NCBI GenBank assembly: GCA_027600665.1
Contig: JADGJL010000509.1
Coordinates: 1-19,495 of the forward strand
DNA length: 19,495 nucleotides
Source of the DNA: Irineochytrium annulatum
Taxonomy: Eukaryota; Chytridiomycota; Chytridiomycetes; Chytridiales; Chytridiaceae
Direction: 5' to 3'
Positions 9,253-19,495 of the stretch are shown in pieces. Made by a program: the position numbers and the translations under genes. A model generated the notes under the pieces. That model was not told the origin of the DNA. It worked only from the letters and a program-made list of their open reading frames with translations, and made no database searches. Position 1 is the first letter of the stretch. Each line of letters opens with the position of its first letter.

Positions 9253-10254
9253 ATGCAAAAACAAAACAATGCAGGAATATGCCCGGCTTACCTGCTTTTG
9301 GCAGCACTCGCATCTCATCGGCAAACGGCGCACGTTGATGGTGCCTTCATGCGCGGATGCAGAGCCAGGAAAACAGCGAAGGCAGAAGCGAAAAATATTG
9401 GGGCGGGCAACGGTGCGACTTTCAATCCCAATTCTCGAGTAACCGCGGAAGTCCTGCAGTGCAACGTGGGTACTGCCTATGCGAGTGGCGCTGGACAAAT
9501 ATCAGCAGGGGCCTTGCTGCATGCCAAGGGCAAGTTAAGTTGTCAAAAGTGCGGCGATATCGCACACGACGCTTACCCAAGTTTTGTGATGGTCTGGACA
9601 GGCTCCAATCGCGCCATGCTCCCAACTCTGCGCACGGACGCGTCCGATGCATCCTTTCTGAGCTCGATCCACGCGCTCGACTCTCTGTGCGTGCCTCAAT
9701 CGTCACCCTCATTGTCCCAAGTGACGGCCGCGGTCCTCGGGTCCGCGGACGCGACTCTCGACGCCACCACCGGCCTGGTGACAAGCAGCAGACCCACCGG
9801 CGGTAATTCTTCACCGACGATTGCCCGCCTGGCCGCTTCTGTTCGTGGCGGATCTGCATCTACTTGCATCCCCGGGTGTCTCAGTAATTGCCTCGCGTCG
9901 GACAGCCCCCTGGATCTGCCGCCGTTTGCCTACCATCTCTCGCCCGGAATCAATCATGCGGAGGATGCAGTGGCGCTGGCGCAACATCCGATCTTAACGG
10001 AGTTGGAGTGGGCCCGGGTCTGGAATGACATTACTGAACTGAAAGTTCTATTCGACATTGATGGAATTCAGGCCCTACCACCTCTGTTGACGTCACTAGT
10101 CGTCAACGGTGCCAAGGTGGAGATGATCGCGTACTTGGTGAACGATACCAACGACCTTGCGCACGCTGGAGGTGTATCTGGGCCATTGAGACGCGAATTC
10201 CTTATGACTGCATCCTTCCCGCATGTTGGGATACTTGAGTTGTTCGGTTCCTAA
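9253..10254 (+). CDS. Orphan open reading frame, 333 aa
   Basis: A single open frame of 334 codons with many codons ending in G or C, like the verified exons here, especially after about 9500. I recognise no family. Visible features: a moderately hydrophobic start (PAYLLLAALAS), a lone CQKCG pair at about residue 96, a serine/threonine-rich middle (about 150-210), then a more ordered-looking tail with LTELEWARVWNDITELKVLFD and PPLLTSLVVNGAKVEMIAYLV. The start is uncertain: the frame is open upstream to a stop near 9172 without an ATG, and a pyrimidine-rich CGTTTTTTCGAACAG ending at 9194 could be an acceptor for an upstream exon. The first 120 bases also compete with an intron-like pattern on the minus strand (9251-9291). 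The C-terminal two thirds look coding; the N-terminus is doubtful. Confidence 0.5.
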   Translation: MQKQNNAGICPAYLLLAALASHRQTAHVDGAFMRGCRARKTAKAEAKNIGAGNGATFNPNSRVTAEVLQCNVGTAYASGAGQISAGALLHAKGKLSCQKCGDIAHDAYPSFVMVWTGSNRAMLPTLRTDASDASFLSSIHALDSLCVPQSSPSLSQVTAAVLGSADATLDATTGLVTSSRPTGGNSSPTIARLAASVRGGSASTCIPGCLSNCLASDSPLDLPPFAYHLSPGINHAEDAVALAQHPILTELEWARVWNDITELKVLFDIDGIQALPPLLTSLVVNGAKVEMIAYLVNDTNDLAHAGGVSGPLRREFLMTASFPHVGILELFGS

Positions 10255-10698
10255 CTTCCTGTCAAACGAGAACACCTCTTGCTTCGATCGTTTTGTGTTG
10301 CGAGGATGCCAGATTATCGTTAATGACTTGCTCCTTGTGGAAGATGGACTGCCCGCCCTTCACGGAGATTAGCCCGGTATTGATAATATAGGATCTCAAC
10401 ACAAGAGGAGACTGTTGTTGCCGAGAACTCTGTTATCCTGTGGCCGAACGCCGCCTAAGTTAGCAAGTGATGCGGGTGCGGTGAAGACACGAATAGAAAG
10501 AAATAATGGAAGCACTGCTAGGCTTCGTCAGTATTTCCGTATGATTGCACTGTTGAGCCTGCCAATATCGGTCTGCTGCATTCAATACACAATACATATC
10601 CCAGAAAAGAAAAGATTGAGTTGCCAGCCTTATCATAATCAGGTCTATTAGTCTATCGCCATCGTAAGATACGAAGATCAGCCTCTCCTCCGTCCACA
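10255..10698. other. Intergenic spacer
   Basis: This stretch lies between the ends of the orphan frame (+) and the aldehyde dehydrogenase (-), so it should contain both 3' untranslated regions. It holds only short chance open frames (for example 10415-10651 on +). No RNA gene, repeat or clear polyadenylation signal was recognised. Confidence 0.4.
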
Positions 10699-12639
10699 TC
10701 ATCCATACCTAACCCCCTCCCCACCCTTAAACCAATCGCTCGCTTCCCCGAAATTCACCACAACGCTCTTACTCTGCGTATACTCCTCATAAGCCTCCTC
10801 CCCATTCTCCCTCCCGATCCCGCTCTCCTTCATCCCACCCCAAGGCGAACTCGGGTCGTTGTGGTGATGCCCGTTAACCCAAACGATGCCCACGTCAAGC
10901 GCGCGCGCAACCCGGTGCGCCCGCTTGACGTCCGACGTCCACACGGACGCCGCGAGACCGAAGCGGGAATCGTTTGCCACCTTGATGGCGTCGCGTTCAG
11001 ATTCGACCTTGATGACGGCCACGACGGGCCCGAAGACCTCCTCCTGCGCTAGCGTCGACGATGGCTTGCATCCGGTCACGATAGTGGGCTCGTAGTAGTA
11101 GCCTTTGGTCACATTCGCAGGCCGGCGCCCGCCCGCGGCGATCGTGGCGCCGTTGGGGCCAGCGGTGGCAACCATGCGCTCGATGCGGGAGAGGGAGGCG
11201 GAGGAGATGACGGGCCCCATCTGGGTGGAAGGGTCTAGGGGATCGCCGAGCTTAATTGAGCGGACTTTTTGGACGAGGAGGGAGACAAAGCGGTCGTGGA
11301 TAGAGGACTCGACGAGAATGCGGGAGCCCATGACGCAGGTCTTTGGAATATACCGCATAAGTTAAAATATATAAAAGGTTGCATCAACGAGCCGAGCGAA
11401 CCTGGCCCGAGGCGATAAAGGCAGCGAACGCGGCCCCATTGACGGCAGCCTCGATGTCTGCGTCCGCGAAAACGATGACAGGCGCCTTGCCGCCAAGCTC
11501 GGCTATCATAGGTACAAGGTTCTTGCCCGCGCTGGCGCCGACCCGAGAGCCCGTTTCATTGCCGCCGGTTAAATCCTTTTTTAAAATTTATGATAAATTA
11601 TGTCCATCAGAAGCCAAAAGTGCACAACACCACTTACAATCTTCGCGATCCCCTTGCTTTCGGAAAGTGCTTTGCCGGTGACCTCTCCAAAGCCGCAAAC
11701 GACGTTTAGGACGCCATCCGGAACTGTTCGCATGGGTAAAATGATTAATAAGGCAACGACGGGATAGACCACAGAAGGCCGGTAAGCTGAACGAATCACG
11801 GCTGCTGTCTGCCTTTGCACTAAAAAGCTTATGATACTCACGTCCGCACTCCTTGGCCATCCTCGCAAATTCGATCACACAAGCCGGCGCCATCTCGCTC
11901 GGCTTCACGACGACGCTATTCCCCGCCGCCAGCGCCGGCGCGATCTTCTTGACTGCGATTAACAACGGATGATTCCACGGCGTGATCTGTGCCACGACGC
12001 CCAGCGGCACCCTCTCCACGTAGTTCACCATGTCGCCCTTGAATGGCGTCACGACCCCTTGGTGCGTCCGCGCAATCGATGCGAAGTAATCCAGCCACTC
12101 CGGCAGTCGACCGAGTTGGGCGTTCATCTCGCGGATCGGGCGGCCGGTTTGGAGAGACTCCATGCGCGCCAGACGGGACACGGCGGCGGCGAGGGAGCGT
12201 GAGAGGGTCGTGAGAACGTGGAAGCGGTGGGAAGCATCCGAGCGGGACCAGACGCCCGAATCGAAGGCGGCGCGACCAGAGCGGATGGCGGACGCGACCG
12301 TGTCGGGGGTTGCTTCCTCGACGCTGCATTGGTGGAAGAGTAAGTCGCGATCGAGTGAAAGAATGAGGACATTACGTAAAGAGGGACTCCTCTGTCGCCG
12401 GATTCTCGACGCCGATGATCCTCGTTCTGGAGCCTAGGACCTCTTTGCCGTCGATCCACGCGCCATATCGCTCCGGGAAGCTGCAGTTCGGGGTTCCACA
12501 TCCAGTGAGTACAAGGCCAGTTCCGACTTCAGGACCAAAGAAGGTGAGCCCACCTGGAGTCCGACGATGATGCGGGAGACGAAAACGGTCGCCGGCGCGC
12601 GGTGGCGAGCAGGCGATGAGGTCTTCGTAGCATAAACAT
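10699..12639 (-). CDS. Aldehyde dehydrogenase with mitochondrial-type leader
   Basis: NAD(P)+-dependent oxidation of an aldehyde to an acid. Six minus-strand exons, 12639-12554, 12480-12376, 12323-11842, 11723-11638, 11575-11402 and 11340-10699, give 524 aa. Exon 1 encodes MFMLRRPHRLLATARRRPFS, arginine-rich, with no acidic residues and serine-rich afterwards: a classic mitochondrial presequence. Core motifs: ITPWNHPLL and AAGNSVVVKPSEMAP (cofactor fold), LTGGNETG (256-262), general base E279 in AELGG, and nucleophile C313 in SGQTCVMG. The 34-residue gap between them is the family norm (268 and 302 in mammalian ALDH2). The tail has QEEVFGPV and PWGGMKESGIGRE. Introns are 73, 52, 118, 62 and 61 bp. 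It resembles betaine/gamma-aminobutyraldehyde-type enzymes, but I cannot fix the substrate. An alternative start at 12689, reading through intron 1, gives a cysteine-rich N-terminus unlike the family. Confidence 0.92.
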
Positions 12640-12722
12640 CGCGCAAGGAGTTCGGAGCACGCAGATCTTCGCAAAAAACTCGGCGACATTGCTTCGTCTC
12701 GTCACTCGACCTCGTCGCCGCC
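12640..12722. promoter_or_regulatory. 83-bp divergent promoter, aldehyde dehydrogenase / CDC5
   Basis: The start codons of the minus-strand dehydrogenase (12639) and plus-strand CDC5 (12723) are only 83 bp apart, so both 5' untranslated regions and the core promoters must share this stretch or overlap the neighbouring gene. It has no TATA box and several CG- and CTCG-containing words on the CDC5 side. The spacing is read directly; shared regulation is inferred. Confidence 0.6.
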
Positions 12723-15708
<2,986 letters not shown>

Positions 15709-16564
15709 GGAAGGCGGTCACTTTGCAAGACTTATAATATTGGCCGAATTGGGACGTTTCCTTTGTGGTTGTATCGCAAAGCATGTCCCGGATTTATAAA
15801 GTTATTCAATGCATCAATAGTACGCAATGTTCTCGACGGCGTTGAAGTGTGAGTGGCAGATGGTGAGTGAAGTACTCGCCATTGAAAAACATCATACGAG
15901 AGGACCTAAGGTCAACAAGCGCTTCGCCAAATTGAACACTTCTGCTGACCCTTCATGAAAGGACATAAGGATGTTGTTATGGCTTCATACAATAGGTCGA
16001 TGTGATTGCAAGAGATACAAGGACTTTAATATAACCAAAAATCAAGCTCGTCATTTCCGAAGTAACCGTCGTTTCGACTAATGGCACGCAATCGCGGTCA
16101 GGCTTTAAGTCCCTCCGGGTCAGATTCGTTGACGGACGACAAAAGAGCGCCGAGATAGCTGCAACACACATGCTTGGCTAAATTTGCATAAAAGCAGGAA
16201 GAATTTATTCCGTTAGGCTGAGGAGCTTTGTGCCGCCTGCGGCCTTCTCGGCGAAGGCTCCACAACCTAGGCGCGCAAACATAACAACATCCCAGGATCG
16301 GAGGCATGACGATGTTGGGGGATGCGTGACGCGCACTTCGCGCAAGAAATGATGGCAAGAATAAGACTACTACAACTTCATATCACCAACACTGACGACG
16401 CTAAGATCCTTTCGAGGTTGCTAGCGAGGCGCGTTAGTCCTCACTCCCCGCGCGTATCGTCGTGGCCGCCTTGGCGCAATTCGGGATGCATTTCTAATCC
16501 GTTCCCCACTCTTAAGCAAGCCTCTTCTCGCGACCTCGTTCCCCCACCCCACGCGATCGCCTCC
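15709..16564. other. Intergenic spacer between CDC5 and the first GST
   Basis: This stretch holds the CDC5 3' untranslated region and the promoter and leader of the first GST. Small open frames exist on - (15977-16171, 16098-16358) but show no motif. From 16322 a + frame is open into GST A without a stop, which would add 81 residues before its start; the paralogue at 17930 has no comparable extension, so I treat it as leader sequence. No tRNA, snRNA or repeat was recognised. Confidence 0.4.
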
Positions 16565-17680
16565 ATGTCTTCGACGTACAAGCTCCAATACTGGCCCATC
16601 CGAGCCCTCGCGGACGTGTGCCGCCTGATCCTCGTCAGAGCCGGTGCCGAGTGGGAGGATGTGGGCGTGGACAAGAAGGACTGGGCCGCGATGAAGGAGG
16701 GGATGCCGTATGGCCAGGTAAGGAGGAGGGCGCAGGGGCTAGGATCTCACGCGGATGGGACAGGAGGATTAAGAGGATGGAGGTGGAGGAAGGCGAACGC
16801 GGCAAGTGGGCAAGTGGAAAGTGGAAGAAGGACTTCACGCAGAGCGAAAAGATGGGCCGGATACTTTACACCTCCACGAAGGCGCTCTACCTCGATCCAT
16901 CCCTGTGCTTTGTGCCTGTTAACGTTGCCAACCAGCTTCCCGTCCTCACCGAGTTCGCCGACGGCCGCCAAGTCCTCCGCCTGGCCCAATCCAAGGCCAT
17001 TGAGCGCTACCTCGCGCGCAAGCACGACCTCATGGGCGACAATGAACACGAGAACGCGTTCCTGGACTCGGTGCTCGAGGCCCTGGTGGACCACGAGAAC
17101 AACTGGAGGAAGGCGAAATGGGCGTGGAAGAATGGAGGCAAGGTCAAGGCGACCGAGGAGGAGAGGGCTGTGTTGGCGAAAGAGTTCGTGGAGGGCGTCG
17201 TGCCAAGCCTAAGGTTCTTGGAAAGGGCGCTGGAGGAGAATGGAAGGAATGGTCATTTCTTGAGGGACAAGGTAATTTTCGTGAAGAGATCGTTCACATT
17301 CGCTTTGCGGGCGCGAGGCGCCAAGCTACCAGTTGCAGCGTAGATTGCGAGCAGATAGATTTATTTTGCAACGGCGTGCCCCGGGTAGCCATTTCTTTCT
17401 CACCCTCCGACGGGCGCTTTCGTTCTCACGCACCCGCACCCGCACATCTTATTACTTGGTTCTACCGGCATTCACTAACGATCTTTCAATCCCCCAACAG
17501 CTGACGTACGTCGATCTGCACGCCTTCTTCGTCATCGACGACATGCTCTCCGTCAGCCCGGAGGCCGCCGAGAAAGCTCTTGTCGGCGTGCCCGGACTAA
17601 TGAAGGTGTACGAGACCGTGAAGGCCGACAGCGTCGTCGGTCCTTACATCGCGTCCGAAAAGAGGAGGCCGCTGCCTTAG
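16565..17680 (+). CDS. Glutathione S-transferase, sigma-like, tandem copy A
   Basis: A cytosolic-type transferase that would conjugate or isomerise substrates with glutathione. Three exons, 16565-16717, 16936-17271 and 17501-17680, give 222 aa, normal for the family. The thioredoxin-like N-terminal domain opens with STYKLQYWPIRALADVCRLIL, where Y9 matches the catalytic tyrosine position of sigma/alpha/mu-like GSTs. It continues with PYGQ-LPVL, the cis-proline loop, spelled across the first junction, and LAQSKAIERYLARKHDLMG, whose QS binds the gamma-glutamyl part of glutathione. The all-helical C-terminal domain ends with LTYVDLHAFF. Introns are long for this window, 218 and 229 bp. The start was chosen by comparison with copy B (MSATYKLQYW). 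No signal peptide. Exon 1 and exon 2 lengths (153 and 336 bp) equal those of copy B, showing tandem duplication. Confidence 0.92.
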
Positions 17681-17929
17681 AGTAGCGTAGTATAGAGGCG
17701 CTCGTAGAGGAGGACGGAGGTGTGTGCGCCAAGAGGGACATTGCAAGTATCAATAAAGCCGATTTAGCGCGTGTAGGGCGGTCCTTTCCACTTTAGATAT
17801 TGTAGTGGGCTAGGGTGTTGTCCATTCTGTTTTTCTGCCGCAGCGACTGCGGAATCCTCGCGTTGCACATTAAAAGCCACCGACTTGCATTGCATTCCAT
17901 CCCACACAACCAGTCCTCACCCTCACGCG
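17681..17929 (+). promoter_or_regulatory. Spacer between the tandem GSTs
   Basis: These 249 bp contain the 3' end of copy A and the whole promoter of copy B. A TTAAAAG word at 17870-17876, about 55 bases before the copy B start, is the only TATA-like candidate. A C-rich, pyrimidine-biased leader follows it up to the start codon. Confidence 0.35.
17752..17757 (+). terminator. Candidate polyadenylation signal of GST copy A
   Basis: A canonical AATAAA lies 71 bases after the stop codon of GST A and well before the start of GST B at 17930, a normal distance for a fungal 3' end signal. The hexamer is read directly; use is inferred. Confidence 0.5.
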
Positions 17930-18903
17930 ATGTCCGCGACATACAAGCTCCAGTACTGGCCCTTCCGCGGCCTCGCGGATGTCTGCCGCCTCATCCTTGT
18001 CAAGGCCCAGGTTGAGTGGGAGGATGCGGAGGTGACCGGGAAGGACTGGGGCGCGTTGAAGGAGGGAATGCCGTACGGACAGGTTCGTTAAGAGGGACGC
18101 GGGGAGAGAGGGGAGAGGAAGGAGAGAAAAGGAGAGAGGAGCGAAGAGGGTTTGGGAGCTTAGGAGTGGGATATGGTGGTGGAATAAAAGGTGGCAGTTC
18201 CATATGCATCGTCAGCTGGACCTCACCACGATGTATCCATCTCATTCCCGCGTTTTTAACTCCTTCATATTCATTCAGATCCCAGTCCTCACCGAGTTTG
18301 TCAATGGCAAACAAGTCTTCCGCCTGGCCCAATCCAAGTCCATCGAGCGGTATCTGGCGCGCAAGTACAACTTGATGGGCGATAACGAGCACGAGAACGC
18401 ATTCTTGGACTCGGTGCTGGAGGCGCTCGTTGACCATGAGACGAAGTGGAGGGACGCCAAGTGGGCTTGGAAGGAGAACAACACTATGAGGTGCACCGAG
18501 GAGGAGAGACAGGTGTTGGCCAAGGAATTTGTTGAGCAGGTGGTGCCGAGCTTGAGGTTCTTGGAGAGGGCGCTGGAGGAGAATGGGAGGAATGGGCACT
18601 TCGTGAGGGATAAGGTATGTTTTTTTTTTGGAGAAACGGAAGGGTCATGAGAGGAGAGGAGGGAGTAGGTATGAGGGTAGATTGACCCTTCTTTTTCGTC
18701 CCCTGTAGTTAACCTACGTCGACCTCCACGCCTTCTTCATCATTGAGGACATGATCGTCGTGAGCAAGGATGCCGCGGCCGAGAAGGCGCTAGCGGGTGC
18801 TCCAGGGCTGATGAAGGTGTACGAGACGGTGAAGGCAGACAGGGTTGTCGGGCCCTACCTTACGTCGGAGAAAAGGAGGCCGCTGCAAAAAGGGTTTTGT
18901 TAG
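17930..18903 (+). CDS. Glutathione S-transferase, sigma-like, tandem copy B
   Basis: Paralogue of the gene at 16565. Three exons, 17930-18082, 18279-18614 and 18709-18903, give 227 aa; introns are 196 and 94 bp at identical positions and phases to copy A. It has STYK-equivalent SATYKLQYWPFRGLADVCRL with the catalytic-position tyrosine, GQIPVLTEF at the cis-proline loop and LAQSKSIERYLARK at the glutathione site. In exon 2, 91 of 112 residues are identical to copy A by hand count; differences cluster in the helix after KWAWK, near the likely hydrophobic-substrate pocket. The C-terminus is five residues longer (QKGFC), ending in cysteine. Intron sequences have diverged almost completely, so the duplication is not recent. 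Substrate unknown. Confidence 0.92.
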
Positions 18904-19098
18904 AGAGAAGAGCGAGGTATCTCCTTGGGTTTGATGTTTAAGAAGGGGGAATTCAATTACAAATATATGCCAGTAAGTGCTGTATCATTTTGAAAACAAC
19001 CATTCCGATAATTTTCAATGTATGTTTTGATTGATGTAATGTATCGCTTAAATCTAAAATAACATGCTAAAAGGTATAATGGTATAAAAAAAAGCGTC
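18904..19098. other. AT-rich 3' spacer
   Basis: This short AT-rich gap between GST copy B (+) and the unrecognised minus-strand frame holds their 3' ends. No feature beyond low-complexity A/T runs (for example ATAAAAAAAA near 19082) was seen. Confidence 0.35.
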
Positions 19099-19440
19099 CT
19101 AAGCTTGATTCGGCCGCCTCAACAACCAGGCGAACAAGTTCTCCACCGTCTGATTCGCCAGCTTTAGCAGCGCCCCGCACTTGGACTTCTCCCCAAACCG
19201 CACGTCGGCGCTCACGGCGATCACGACCAACCCGCCTCCAACCCCACCTAAGGACGACGAGTCGTTCCTGTCAATAATCGTTATGAGCCCGTAGCAGCTG
19301 CCGTGAACGGCCGTAAAGGCCCGTCGCGCTAGATCTCTGAGGTCCATGTCAAGGAAAACCTCATCCGGGCGTAAGGGCCGGAAAATTCGGGTGGAGGGGT
19401 AGAGGATACGGGAAGTGTCGGTCATATCAAGGGAGGCCAT
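19099..19440 (-). CDS. Unrecognised open reading frame, 113 aa
   Basis: One intact open frame with ATG at 19440 and TAG at 19101-19099. The composition looks like a folded small protein: an N-terminal part with IFRPLRPDEVFLDMDLRDLARRA, a probable helix followed by the hydrophobic strand CYGLITIID, a glycine loop (LGGVGGG), a strand LVVIAVSADVRFG and a C-terminal helix (ALLKLANQTVENLFAWLL). The GC-rich third positions and the abrupt AT-rich boundary at the stop resemble the real genes here. I recognise no family. It could be complete, or the last exon of a gene that starts beyond the right edge, since only 55 bases lie upstream. Confidence 0.5.
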   Translation of the reverse strand: MASLDMTDTSRILYPSTRIFRPLRPDEVFLDMDLRDLARRAFTAVHGSCYGLITIIDRNDSSSLGGVGGGLVVIAVSADVRFGEKSKCGALLKLANQTVENLFAWLLRRPNQA

Positions 19441-19495
19441 TGTTGGTCGGCGGAGAAAGGGGGTCGGAGCACTCGTGTGCGGGGCGGTGCTGGTC

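Noticed and set aside
10415..10651. 78-aa plus-strand frame in the spacer before the dehydrogenase
   Set aside because: AT-rich composition, no motif, poor codon bias; fits a chance open frame in 3' untranslated sequence.
12640..12689. Dehydrogenase start at 12689
   Set aside because: It gives a cysteine-rich N-terminus and requires reading through a 73-bp stretch with GT and AG borders. The spliced alternative gives a normal leader and keeps the phase.
16618..17343. Single 241-aa frame running through GST A intron 1 and exon 2
   Set aside because: It includes exon 2 in frame but replaces the catalytic N-terminal domain with intron translation; copy B and the family support splicing at 16718-16935.

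Overview
The window looks like nuclear DNA from a fungus. Genes are compact, 30 GT-AG introns (42-229 bp, mostly under 90) can be placed, exons are GC-rich against AT-rich spacers, and intergenic gaps are short. A type III glutamine synthetase and a DNA transposon of PIF/Harbinger type fit an early-diverging (for example chytrid-like) or basidiomycete lineage, but I cannot settle the phylum by reading alone. No rRNA, tRNA, CRISPR array or bacterial operon was seen.

Layout. 1-267: flank with no gene recognised. 271-4829: a complete PIF/Harbinger DNA transposon with TTA target-site duplications, related ends (15 of 16 terminal bases match), an intact three-exon DDE transposase on + (463-1941) and a four-exon Myb/SANT-like accessory protein on - (2694-4660). 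4926-5686: the splicing factor BUD31 in seven coding exons; the transposon ends 93 bp before its start codon. 6221-8975 (-): type III glutamine synthetase, seven exons, 749 aa. 9253-10254 (+): a 333-aa orphan open frame with coding-like base use. 10699-12639 (-): an NAD(P)-dependent aldehyde dehydrogenase with a mitochondrial-type leader, six exons, 524 aa. 12723-15708 (+): CDC5/CEF1, the Myb-type core subunit of the Prp19 (NTC) spliceosome complex, five exons, 857 aa; it shares an 83-bp divergent promoter with the dehydrogenase. 16565-17680 and 17930-18903 (+): two tandem sigma-like glutathione S-transferases with the same gene structure. 19099-19440 (-): a short unrecognised open frame.

The genes do not form one pathway. 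BUD31 and CDC5 belong to the same machine, the activated spliceosome. Glutamine synthetase (ammonia assimilation), the aldehyde dehydrogenase (aldehyde oxidation) and the GSTs (glutathione conjugation or isomerisation) are metabolic or stress genes. The most unusual item is the structurally complete, apparently intact two-gene Harbinger element with symmetric 18-bp subterminal repeats, lodged in the promoter region of an essential-type splicing gene. Every spliced model was built by hand: the exon sums are multiples of three, and family motifs are continuous across the junctions.
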